Assembly (NCBI RefSeq): GCF_902167145.1
Contig: NC_050097.1
Span: forward strand, 113,865,982-113,929,981
DNA from: Zea mays
Lineage: Eukaryota > Streptophyta > Magnoliopsida > Poales > Poaceae
Reading direction: 5' to 3'
DNA: 64,000 bases
Positions 12,101 through 22,124 of the stretch are shown here, one piece after another (the first letter of the stretch is position 1; every line of letters starts with the position of its first letter). A model generated the notes under the pieces. The model was not told the origin of the DNA. It worked only from the letters and a program-made list of their open reading frames with translations, and did no database searches. The position numbers and the translations under genes were made by a program.

Positions 12101-14745
12101 CCCCTCTACACCATTCGGCTTCCGCACGCCACATCTTCTTCGCCACCTGACACAGCTGTTGTTTTTGCTGCCACCATGTCATCTACCACCTGGCATCGTC
12201 GCCTTGGTCACCCCGGACACGATGCCTTGATGCAGCTTACTCGTAGTGCCACTATCCCCTGTACTCGATCCCCTGCGGAGCATGTATGTCATGCGTGCCA
12301 GTTAGGCCGCCATGTTCGTCTTCCATTTTCCTCTTCTTCCTCGCATGCTACTCATGCTTTTGATCTTGTACACTGCGATTTGTGGACTTCTCCCATTACT
12401 AGTATGTCGGGTTACAAATACTATCTTGTTGTGCTTGATGATTTTTCTCATTATGTGTGGACGTTTCCATTGCGTGCCAAGTCTGAGACTTTCCCCACCC
12501 TCCGTCACTTCTTCGCCTGGGTGTCCACTCAGTTCGGCCTCACCATTAAGGCCGTTCAGTGTGACAACGGTTGTGAGTTCGATAACTCCGCCTCCCGTGA
12601 CTTCTTTCTCTCCCACGGGATGCAGTTGCGGATGTCTTGCCCGTATACCTCCTCCCAGAACGGCAAGGCTGAGCGCATGATCCGCACGACCAACGACACC
12701 ATCCGCACTCTTCTTCTCCAGGCGCACCTCCCGGCACGTTTCTGGGCCGAGGCCCTCCACACCTCTACCTACCTCCTCAACTGTCTCCCTTCTACTGTGT
12801 GCCCGGCCCCACTCCTCACCAGGCACTCTTCGGTTCCCCTCCGCGCTATGACCACCTCCGTGTCTTCGGGTGTGCTTGCTACCCGAACACCGCTACCACT
12901 GCTCCTCACAAGCTTGCACCCCGTTCCACCCTCTGTGTGTTTCTCGGGTACTCCCCAGACCACAAGGGCTATCGCTGCCTTGACCTCTCCTCTCGCCGGA
13001 TCCTCATCTCTCGCCATGTGGTGTTTGATGAGTCCGCATTTCCCTACTCCTCCACGTCCCGACCACCTCCCAGTTTGCTGATATCTTCACCAAGGGTCTT
13101 TCGTCCTCGACCTTCGCCGAGTTTCGCTCCAGCCTCAACACCAGTAGTGACTAGTTGCGGTTGTGGGGGGATCCTATGGTGTGATGTACGGTGTGGTGTA
13201 CGTCTTCCTTTTAAGTCCAGTCTGTGAACTCCGCTGCGACGGATGTTCAGACTGCGGGGGGGTGTTAGAGTATATGCGTGTCTAGGCCCATGTGGCCCAT
13301 GTACATCACTATATAGCTACCCATTACGGTTAGCCTTATGTATCAATCAGTTACCTGAGACAATTACTAATGAAGCTGCAAAAGACAAACATACTTAGTA
13401 TCGTCCATGTACCTCTTTGCATGTGATCATTTCGGTTAAAGAAGCAAGGCTCCATCTTTTGGGAGAAGCTAACTTGACATTTGCCAAGGTCGACAAATCC
13501 ATCAGTGGTTGTACACAGACATTATAGTCATTCAACATTTTCCTTGCATCATTGTCTATGCATATTCCAACCTAAAAGACATGGAACCATGACTAAAATG
13601 ATTTAACTAGAGCATAGTGTCAAGGAAAAATAATGGAAAAATATGAGGGTAAAAACAAGCAAAGCACTGACTTTAATGGACGAACTATCCTCCAAAAGAG
13701 TTTTCAGTATAGGCGGTACCCCAGAGTGAGCAATATGCAGGACATAGCACAGAGTTTTCTCCATGCATAGTTGCATTACAGCAACCTTACAAGGTGGTTC
13801 TCCTGCAAAGACGACATCTCCAGTTATGTTCTATCAGATAGAACTACTTGCAAGAAAGAAGTTACCAGATGTTCACAAAAGAGCAATGGCCAAACTTTCA
13901 TTCGGTTTAGCTATAGTGAAGACACCATTGAAAATTCGGATAGAAAGAAGAACTAACCTCTTCTTGGAAAGGGCCTCCACTCGAGATCAAATCCAAGAGA
14001 AACCTGGCCTGGGGTTTTCATCCTCTCAATTTTGAGTAAGATGTCAGTTGCAGCTTTCTCCGCCTCTGTAGGTGTCCTGCAGTAAACTATCTTACCGCTG
14101 AATGATATTTGTTGGCGTCTTGCCCTCACATTGTCTGTAATCAGGATGAAGAGGAAACGTGATTCACATCTCAATTACACAAGATCTCAAGAAGCAACAG
14201 ATGTGATCAAAACCTAGAAAAGAATGGATTTTTACGCGCCTAAGACACGGCGGTAGGGATCAGGTACTTAGCCACATTGTCAAAACCTGCTGTGATCCAA
14301 ACCCAATGCGTGGAGAAATTGGTAGCAAAAGCAATTCCTTGCCCCCCCCCCCCCCCCCCCCCCCCCCACACACACACACATTTTAAATAAGCAGGAGGGT
14401 TCTTTAATTCCGCATTTCCGCTAGTCCAGGAACGGGGAATGGGAAAGCCGATAAGAGCAGGAGCGCACCTTGGGGTGTGTGGGGCGTGAGGGTCCACGAT
14501 GGCGTGGATCCACTGGACACCGGGTTTTGGCTGCGATGGAGGTGGTAGGAGGGGGAAGGGGATGGAGAGGTCCAGTCGGGTAAGCGGCGGCGCTTTGCGG
14601 AGGCGGAAGCCGAGGCGTAGGCGGCCTCGAAGGCCTGAAGCTCCGCCTCGGCTGCGTCGTCCCAGTGGAAGTCGTCGTACTCAACGTTGCCGTGGACCGA
14701 CGACGCGGGGGGCGCGCCGGCGCCGGCAACGGGATGCATGGCCAT
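9120..14745 (-). CDS. WEX: Werner-syndrome-like 3'-5' exonuclease (DEDDy family)
   Basis: Six exons with GT-AG introns: 14469-14745, 13958-14134, 13672-13802, 13413-13571, 9267-9377 and 9120-9176 (stop TAA at 9120-9122). All phases agree and the spliced frame is 303 codons without a stop, close to the roughly 290 residues of plant WEX. Residues 105-285 form the exonuclease: motif I FDLEW (D142, E144), motif II in IDND (D203), motif III YAATD (Y272, D276). The N-terminal 90 residues are acidic and Ala/Ser/Pro-rich. Family members remove nucleotides from 3' ends of DNA; Arabidopsis WEX has been linked to gene silencing. Introns 1-5 span 334, 155, 100, 4035 and 90 bp. Intron 4 contains a copia element; without it, it would be about 287 bp. 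The start at 14745 is the first ATG in frame. Exon calls are by eye and need transcript support. Confidence 0.88.
9620..9719 (+). repeat. 5' LTR of the intronic copia
   Basis: 100 bp, starts TGTTAGAGTATATG and ends GAGATA (terminal CA mutated to TA), directly followed by the primer-binding site. Confidence 0.9.
9720..9731 (+). promoter_or_regulatory. Primer-binding site of the intronic copia
   Basis: TGGTATCAAGCT directly after the 5' LTR matches the 3' end of initiator methionine tRNA over its first eight bases. Confidence 0.8.
10085..13154 (+). pseudogene. copia gag-protease-integrase, internally deleted
   Basis: The frame opens at ATG 10085 with an Ala/Pro-rich leader. It is broken by an in-frame TAA at 10733-10735, then continues through the gag core, a Gly/Arg-rich stretch (about 11350-11460), protease (WIADTGATYH, near 11778), the His/Cys pre-integrase finger (HRRLGH to CHACQ, about 12190-12300) and the integrase core. 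The DDE residues lie in HCDLW, QCDNG and KAERM. A frameshift at about 12795 leads to the integrase C-terminal part (LFGSPPRYDHLRVFG). At about 13068 the sequence jumps to ADIFTKGL, the terminal motif of copia RNase H, ending at TAG 13152-13154. RT is absent. Confidence 0.9.
13263..13362 (+). repeat. 3' LTR of the intronic copia
   Basis: 100 bp, ends GAGACA. It differs from the 5' LTR at three sites, which at usual grass LTR rates would be roughly a million years, with large error for so short an LTR. Confidence 0.92.
14342..14380. repeat. Poly-C / CA simple repeat
   Basis: About 26 consecutive C followed by (AC)n, inside intron 1 of the exonuclease gene. Run length may be unreliable in the assembly. 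Confidence 0.9.
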
Positions 14746-15657
14746 CGAGGTCGCTGGAGCACGAGCACGGCGGCGGCTACTTTGTATTTTGGGTTTTTTT
14801 CAGATATTCGCCAATCGAGTTATAATTCACAATACCCGATGGTAGCCATTATCTATATCTATTATTTTATCATTATCACTATATAATCAACAGTTTTAAC
14901 TTTGCAAAAACATCAAGCCAAATCATTCTTATATCCATAAACTCTACTAAATCCACAACAAACTACACCCAGACTTAATATACCATCAAAACAAACGGTT
15001 TAGATCACTCGATAATCACCTCTCTTACTCATTCAAATCCAATAGACAGTATTGTTTGGATATCTCTGATCCCTCCCACTCTCTAAAGACCGGGGTTAGG
15101 CTTTGTTGCTAAATATGGGAGCGTTACTTGCTTTGGAAAGATTGGTGAGTGAAGTACACCGAAATCATCACATAAACCTTCAGTCACTCCTAAGCTTATC
15201 AAAATCACCTCGCCTAAGCCTATTGCCCCTCTGAGAGATAGTGTGATTGAGGAGTCTGTAAGAGCTCCTCCTCATAAAACAGTGTGCGTTCCAAAACCTA
15301 ACCACCTCAGGAACTAGGGGTGAAAAGGGGTCTATATACCCGCCGGGTACCGGATACGAATAGTGCAAATACCTATTTTTCGGATACGGATTCAGGTATT
15401 TTTTATATTCGGAATGGATACGGGTAATACCCGGATAGTGCGTCTTCATATTCGGGTCGGATACGGAGCGAGGACTACCCATTAAATACCCAGATATTCA
15501 CGTCGGATACGGGTACCCGGAATTCGGGTACTCGTTTTTTCTTTTTCTGCATAATATATTTATAAAATCATAACTTTTACATATGAAATTGAATGAAGAT
15601 AAAGTTTATATGAAAATTGTAGAGCTCAAAGAGATCTATGACTTTGTAGTACATCAC
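14746..15657. other. Upstream region of the exonuclease gene and a hAT-like end
   Basis: The first 150 bp should hold the minus-strand promoter and 5' UTR; AT-rich TATA-like stretches occur near 14822 and 14878, none decisive. At 15315 a TAGGGGTGAAAA end opens a region of repeated GGATACGGGTACCC-like motifs (to about 15535), the look of a small hAT element whose other end was not found. Confidence 0.4.
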
Positions 15658-17697
15658 TGAAAGTGCATTCAACCCTTTTGTGAGTTTTGGTGATTTGGAT
15701 AACAACACATTTAAAGGTCTTACAAGTTTGCTAAGTGTTGAACAGGAAATTCAGTATGTTGAACATGTTTGAATGGTGTATAATGATCAGTGAACAAAGG
15801 TTCAACACAAGGTTAAATAACCAGTGAGACAATGGAAATGGATATAATATGGTCTCTATATTGGTTGAATATATGGACAAGACCTGAGAAATCACTATGC
15901 ATAAATATGATCAGAATAGAGGTTGAAGTGATTAAGAGGATTGGTCACGCCAAAGTGAATGAGATATGAGGAATCATGAATTGGCTTGACCATATTACTA
16001 TTAGTCCATATATGCTTTTATGAGAATCAAACTAGAGCTTGATTGATCTTAGCATTTATATCTAGATGACATTCAAGCAAGGTTCACAATATCGAAGAAA
16101 TGATTCTCTCAATGGATGCTCAATATGATGTGACTCAAGAATGGCTTGATAGGATGAAGATAGTAAGGAAAGGGCTTCGAGGAACTAAGCGAAGGTGAAG
16201 GCCAAGCGATGGCTTGTGGACCGAGGTACCATGGCTAAGGTGAAGAAGAGAGTACTTGCACTAAGTCGATGAACTAATCAGCTATGAAGAGTTATAATAT
16301 GTTGATGCATCGGTAAGGTGACTTGAAGCCGTGATTTGAACTCATATATGGTGAAATGGTACGAGTCACAGGGTTTGATTTGTGTTTGCTTCAAAAGGTG
16401 AGACAAAGATGTTTGTGATCCTTATGAAGCAATACCATGGAGAAATCACATGTGAGACACCAATCACTCAAGGAGTTTACTTAATTATATTTTATTTAAC
16501 TTGAGTATAGGAATCGTCGTACTATCAAGGGGGATCCAAAAAGAAGGTTGATGTTGGTACTAAAGCTCAAAATCCTTGATCCAAAAACTTCTATTTTACC
16601 CTTGTTAATCCTTAGTGAAAGTATGTAGTACAACCTTTTTAAGTCTATCTTGGCCAAAATTGCTCTCTGGAAAATACTGGTTCAGCTAGTTTTCAGGCTG
16701 GTTCAGCTAGTATTCAAATAATGGTTCAGTCAGACACTCAACCGGTTTTTATACTATTCACTTTTTCTGCTAGTCTGTTGTATCAGCCGCAGCTTTTTGA
16801 AAACCAGTTCAACCGGTTTTGGGACCGGTTCAATCGGTTTTTGTGCAGAAAAGTCAAAAACAGCTAGTTTTGGAGCCCCACCTATATATACTCACTCCTA
16901 CCTCTCTCATCCACACATGAGAACGATTTGACCTCCATTTCTAGCCTGAGAAATACCTCCCACTCTCTCTCACACACCTCTTGCCTCTCCCATTTCAACT
17001 CTTTGGAGAGAAATCTTTGAGTGAGTTTGAGAGCTGCGGTTTTTGTGCTTTATCTCCAAATCTCTCTTGTTCTTCTTGATTCGAGCTTTGGTACTACATC
17101 GAGTTCTTTGTGGATTCATTACTCTTTGATCTTCTAGCTCCTAGACGACTAGGTGTCTCTTGTGAGTCTCTAAATCTTGTGGAAGGCCACAAAAAAGTTT
17201 GTATTACCCACTCGTTTGAGCAAAGATTAGTGTGTGGGCTTGACCTTTGTGGTCGGCAAAGGGAGGATTAGGGTTGAAAGAGACCCGGCTCTTTGTGGGC
17301 GCCTCAACGAGGAAGTAGGGCACCTTGGTGGTGTGACCGAACCTCATGATAAATCATGTGTCTCTTGTGTTCTTGCTCATTGTGTTTGTTTGTGTTCTTC
17401 GTTCTCTCACCATTGCGTGGAAGATTTGTTTATATCTTTTTGGTGTGTGGATTTTGAGAAGTGCCCTTCTCAGATCTACTACTTTGAACCCTGTGGATCA
17501 ACTAGAACATCTCATTTCTAAAGTTAACTGGGTGGATTTTGAGATCAATTCAATTTTATATCTCATTCTTTAGTTGAGCTCGTGCAAACCGGTTGAACCA
17601 GTTTTGACACCGGTTGAACCGGTTTTACCTAGTTCGTTTCTAGTTTTTGTTGAAAAGTTTCAGTTTGCCTATTCACCCCCTCTAGGCAAAACTTTCA
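15658..17697 (+). repeat. 5' LTR of element A
   Basis: 2040 bp from TGAAAGTGCATTCAAC to CTCTAGGCAAAACTTTCA. It contains repeated ACCGGTTCAACCGGTTTT-type palindromes at 16685-16860 and 17583-17630 and a TATATATA box at 16883-16890. Confidence 0.88.
16883..16890 (+). promoter_or_regulatory. LTR TATA box of element A
   Basis: TATATATA after the palindromic block and before a CT-rich leader. Confidence 0.55.
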
Positions 17698-17699
17698 AT

Positions 17700-17711
17700 T
17701 GGTATCAGAGC
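17700..17711 (+). promoter_or_regulatory. Primer-binding site of element A
   Basis: TGGTATCAGAGC, two bases after the LTR, complementary to initiator methionine tRNA. Confidence 0.9.
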
Positions 17712-17752
17712 CTAATCCTCGTTCTAACGCTTAACCGCGTGAGGAAAAGATC

Positions 17753-19008
17753 ATGTGGGGGGGACTAAGAAACGAAAGTGCTTCTAAGCTTGAAAAAGTT
17801 GAGGTTGCCTCGACTTCATCTTTTGATGCAGATGTTGATCCTAGGGCAATAGACCTTGCCATGAGAATCGCCCAAAGGATGTTCCTCAAAATGAAGGAAG
17901 ATGAGGCAAAGAACAAGATTGAAGAAGAAGAAAATGATCGATGGAGACCAAACGACGAATCCACCTCTTCACAAGGTTCGTCTTTCAAATCCACTTCTCA
18001 TATGTGCTTTGTCGCTAATGGGAGTGACAGTGAAAGAGAAAGTGAGGATGAGGAGGAGCATGAAAGTGATAATGAAGATGAGGATGATCTTCAACAATTC
18101 TTCGCTCAACTAAGCAAGAACCGGATGAGCTTGATCAAACTCATGAAAAGAGCAGAAGAACAAAAGGAAATGCTTCATAAGCAAGAAGATATTCTCATCG
18201 AAAAAATCAAAGACTTGGAGAAGTTGACCAAAGAGCATGGGAAGCTAAAGTGCTCTCATGATCATTTGGTCCAAAGGTACGAAAAGGTTTCAATTGAGCA
18301 AACTAGTACTTCAAATGCTTTATCATGTGTTGCTCAATTAGAAAAAGAAAATACTATGCTCAAGAACACGATAGAAAAGCTAAATATTGAAAATCTAGCT
18401 TTGCAAGAAAAACATGATATGCTTGTGTGCTCTCATAATAAATTTATAGATTCACATATCATGCTAGAAATGGCTCATGAGGTTGTGTTAACTAATTTGA
18501 AATCATACCAACCTCACATATGCACATGTACTCAAATAGAAACTATATTATCATGTGCTAACAAATGTTGCTCTCAACAAAGCCAATCTTCCATTGAGCT
18601 AGAAATTTCAGGAATTAGTGATATTTCTATCACACAAGAAAATAAAGAGCTCAAGGAAGAAGTTGGAAGGCTAAGAAGGAGCTTAACTCTTTTGAAGGGA
18701 AAGTATCATGCTCAACCTTCTCACGATAACCGTGATAACATGGTGAAGAAGCTTGAGAAGGGACAATCGCATCATGCACAAACCCTCTTCAAAAGAATGC
18801 TAAGTTCCCCAAGAAAGGCATGAGCAAACATCAAGAGAAGAAAGCCAAAGCTCATGACAAGTGCCTCAACCACGCCTCCACATGCTCCACACAAGGTAAC
18901 AAACAAGCCACTTTTCCAAATAAGAGAAGATGCACTAGAAAGTGTTATCAATGTCATGAGAAGGGACATGAGATTAAGTCATGTCCCTACATAAAAGATA
19001 GTGGCTAA
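17753..19008 (+). pseudogene. Element A gag: coiled-coil and zinc-knuckle protein without capsid core
   Basis: The ATG at 17753 opens a 356-codon frame. Residues 25-50 (AIDLAMRIAQRMFLKMKE) match the N-terminus of element D gag. A Ser/acidic linker follows (about 60-115), then a long coiled coil (about 120-230 and 295-345). The capsid-type domain seen in D between these parts is missing. The frame shifts near 18780 (one base lost before the last codons) and continues as 18820-19008, which ends with a CCHC knuckle (CYQCHEKGHEIKSC) and a stop. A second knuckle (CRRKGHLCKDC) lies past the inserted element B at about 62858-62910. With no capsid and no pol this is probably a non-autonomous element. 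Confidence 0.8.
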
Positions 19009-19035
19009 ACTTTAGAAAGAAAGAGGCTCACTAAC

Positions 19036-20050
19036 TGTCGGGGAGGAAATCTCCCCGGCCAGGTGGCGGATTGCACCCACCCTAAATCCTAAAGAGAGGA
19101 GGGGCCTAAGTGTTTTGCTTGCTACGAGGCTGGTGGATCAACGCACGAGAGCACGCGAGGGTTTAGAGTGGTTCGGGCCGCCGGAGCGTAATACCCTACT
19201 CCACTGTGTGATGTATTGCTTGGGAGCTTGTATGAACTTATGAGTGTCTGCCTAAAGCTAGGTCTGAGAGCCTCCTTCGTAACGTCGTATGCCTCCCCTT
19301 TTATGGCTGAAAGGGGGGCATGCACAAAAGGACTAGGCCCCGACATGTGGGCCCAGGGACATAAAGAATATATCGCTTGGATCCTCTAATGTATGTTGCC
19401 GAGGCAATCTTCTTGTGCCCTGGCGCTCGAGGTCTGCGTATCCTTGGCGTGCAGGGGAAGCTTCTTGCGGAAGAGAAGATGAGTATAGTGTGCCGCTCGG
19501 CATGGGCACACTGTTTTCCAGCAGACCCAGTAGGTGCGCCGCCTGCTGGATGACCTTGACGCCGTCTGCCAGCGGATGGGACGGGACACATTAAATGCTG
19601 AGTGGGCACGTCGCCCGTCAGCGCAGTGGCAGACGGCGCGTCTTTTCCTCAATAAATGTAGGGGTTGCACGACTTCTCGTCAGGTTCAGCCCGGTAGCTT
19701 ATGTCATGGGCCACAACCAGCGGGTCTCCGCCTGAGCGGGAAGTGGAGGGCAAGGCCCGCACACGTGTCAGCACCGGACCCCTGCACACACCAGGGTCCT
19801 TCTCGTTCCGGGGCTCTACTGGAGTTCGGTTCTACCCGGAGGCTCCGGACTTGTATGTATATAGGGGTCCGGTGTCCTTCTGTGGGGGTTCGGACTTACT
19901 GAGGTGTGGCGTCTTTCTTTGCCACGTGGCACCCTTTGGTCTACCCATCTGGTGGGGTCAGGCGTGGTCCTCCGCGTGGCTAGGAAACGTCGTACGGGTG
20001 CGGTGTCTTTATGCTGTAGGAGAGGGTACCCCTGATTTAGGGTACCGACA
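19036..20050 (-). repeat. 3' LTR of element B
   Basis: 1015 bp, TGTCGG/CCGACA ends. The TATA box of the partner LTR is mutated here (CATAAAAGG on the minus strand near 19303). Confidence 0.92.
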
Positions 20051-20064
20051 GTGGCCCCCGGTCC
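20051..20064 (-). promoter_or_regulatory. Polypurine tract of element B
   Basis: On the minus strand GGACCGGGGGCCAC lies directly before the TGTCGG of the 3' LTR. Confidence 0.6.
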
Positions 20065-20414
20065 CGCCTCAGGGGAGGATGCGAGCCTGCAGGTGGGACC
20101 AGAGTCTGATTGGCGGTTGGACCGCTGCTTCTGTGCGCCTGTTGCTGCAATTACTGTCGGCCCGCCTATGACCACGCCAACTGCCGTGCCTATTCCCACG
20201 GCTGACTGACCCGTGACCGTCGTACTTAACGGCACTGTTGGGCCATGCGCGGGGCTGCCTCGAGTCGCTGCACTGGTTCTGGAAAATTTACTTTTTCAGA
20301 CTCTCGTGACAGTCCCGAGAAGACGTGGCATTGGCGCAGGCGGTGGTGCGGTTTCTTTGCACACGGTAACCGGCGCGCCGGTTACATGGCGTGTGGGCCT
20401 GGGCCCCTGAGTTG

Positions 20415-20640
20415 GACCGCCAGTTGCGGTGGAGCTGAGGGAGCGCACAGCCGTGGGACGGTTGTACGCTTCTTGCACGGCGATCCGCCTCTTTGACCGC
20501 TGGGTGCGGCGAAGACGAAGGGGCGCCTAACCGTGGGGCAGTTGCATGCCCTATGTGCGGCGGTTCGCCTTCCTGACCGCTGGTTGCCCCGAAAATGGAG
20601 GAGCACGTAACCGCAGGGCAGTTGCACGCTCCTTCTTAGG
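20415..20640. repeat. 83-bp tandem repeat in element B
   Basis: About 2.7 diverged copies marked by (C/T)GACCGCTGG(T/G)TGC at about 20495 and 20577, each followed by CGTGGG/CGCAGG plus (C/A)(G/A)GTTG(C/T)A(C/T)GC. Confidence 0.7.
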
Positions 20641-22124
20641 GTTGGTCTGTACGACATGTGGGGCCTGGCCCCCGTGTCATAAGGTGGGATCCTTGGTGTA
20701 CGCTGGGGGAGACTTCACCCGTGACGCTTCAGGGGCGCGAGTGGGGGGATCTGCCTTTAAAAAGGGGTCGATCCCCCGGGCAGTAGACATGCCTCGCTCC
20801 TCTTGCAACCACCGCGCCCTTTCGCCTTCCGGGCTCTAGATGGGGTGCGCCGGTGTTCTCTGGAGGGATCCGCATCAAGGCTATCTCTTCCAGCGACTTC
20901 ACCGTCGGAGAGCGTGCGCTCGTGGTGGTGTCGCCGGTCTTGTCTTCTTCCTGCTGCCGTTGGAGGGATGCAACCCCATGGGGGTTGGCATCCTTTCACC
21001 ACCATTCGACTTCAAGGATTTTCATCATGCAGCCCGGCTGTAGTCCCCCGCCGGCGGTCACCCAGGAGGATGACCACCAGCCTTGTGGTGGGGAGAAGCG
21101 AGCCAGGCTGCGGCCTCTCTCCCACCCTCAGCTTCAAGGATGTTCATCATCCTCGCTGTGGTGGAAGGCGGGTTGAGCCGGGGCCCTACCCTCCGTATGG
21201 GTTGGTGACCCGCTTCTTCCTCCAGCATTCGGAGGGGAAGGGTGTTCACAATCCTGCGGGGGGGACCTTGGCTACACGAGGCCGATCGACTGCAGGCTGT
21301 CAGCTGCAGCGTGTGTGGCCCTTTGGGGCTGGATTGCTCTGGTGCCACCTCCGACGCTGCCTCCTGCCGTCTGGTCGAGGCGTGGTTGCCCATCTACCGC
21401 ACGGGCGACAGTCACACCGTGTGTGGGTTTGCCACATCCATGGCTCCCCTTGCCCGCCGGGCGCACTGGGGGACCGTACAAGACGTCGTACGCCGCAGCG
21501 GTGGCGGCGACGTTCTTGGATGGTCTTGTCCTCACTCCTGTTGGCCGGAACGGGAGCGAGAACCCCTTCGTGCGTGCTGAGGCAGCCGCCTCCCACCGGT
21601 GCAGAGGTGGTCGCCGCCGCTGGTGAGGCTACCTCTTGCAGAGGTGGTTGCCTCCGCTGGTGAGGGCATCAGAGCCATCTGCTGCTGAGTCCCCGACTCT
21701 TTGGCTTTAATGGCCTCGTTGTCACCCCCCGTAGGAGGACGGGGGCGCGGACCTTTTCACAGTAGCGCTCGCCCTGAGGCGATCGCTGCTGCTGTCTAGC
21801 CGCCCGAGGCGGAGGTCGTTGTCGCTGCTGGTGTAGAGGTGGTCGCTGTTGCCGGCGATCCGTCGATGCAGAGGTGGTCGCCGCCGTTGGTGGGGCTGTC
21901 CGGAGCCAGCTTCCAGCGCGACTCCCGTTGGTGCAATGTAGTCCATTCCTGCAGAAATGGAGCTAGGGTCCCACTTGTAAGGGAATGTAATGACATTTGC
22001 TTGAGAGCAAAATGTAATAACATATGTATGCAGGATTTTAGCCTAGGAAGCCCAGTTGCGTGTCTGAACCCCCTAGATGGTGGCTTCAAGTACTAAGACA
22101 CCTTCCGCAGGGTGGTGGAGTATG

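Larger units (their letters stand above)
9620..13362 (+). mobile_element. Short-LTR Ty1/copia element in WEX intron 4, reverse transcriptase deleted
   Basis: The 100-bp LTRs (9620-9719 and 13263-13362) differ at three positions. The element is flanked by identical 5-bp duplications attac (9615-9619, 13363-13367). A primer-binding site TGGTATCA begins at 9720 and a G-rich polypurine tract lies at 13250-13262. The coding part holds gag, protease and integrase but jumps from the end of integrase to the last residues of RNase H, so RT and most of RNase H are missing. It lies antisense to the exonuclease gene. It cannot transpose without help. Confidence 0.93.
15658..19035 (+). mobile_element. Element A, left part: Sirevirus-like copia retrotransposon, gag only
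   Basis: The 5' LTR (15658-17697) is followed by a perfect initiator-tRNA primer-binding site and a gag frame. The element is interrupted at 19035 by element B, with 5-bp duplication ctaac (19031-19035 and 62803-62807), and resumes at 62808. No protease, integrase or RT was seen in the visible part. The 3' LTR lies beyond 64000. It is the oldest layer of the nest. Confidence 0.88.
20051..22119 (-). other. Element B 3' non-coding region, left block
   Basis: GC-rich sequence without a credible sense ORF. It contains an 83-bp tandem repeat (20415-20640) and recurrent CTTCAAGGAT(T/G)TTCATCAT motifs (about 21010, 21132). A plus-strand (antisense) frame of 286 codons spans 20803-21663, Arg/Ser/Pro-rich and without a known domain; I treat it as unproven. 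Confidence 0.6.

Noticed and set aside
14342..14380. Poly-C plus CA tract as a regulatory element
   Set aside because: Simple sequence in an intron; length is likely variable or an assembly effect.
19036..20050. Reading element B as plus-strand because its left LTR comes first
   Set aside because: The primer-binding site (37953-37967) and gag are on the minus strand, so the left LTR is the 3' LTR.
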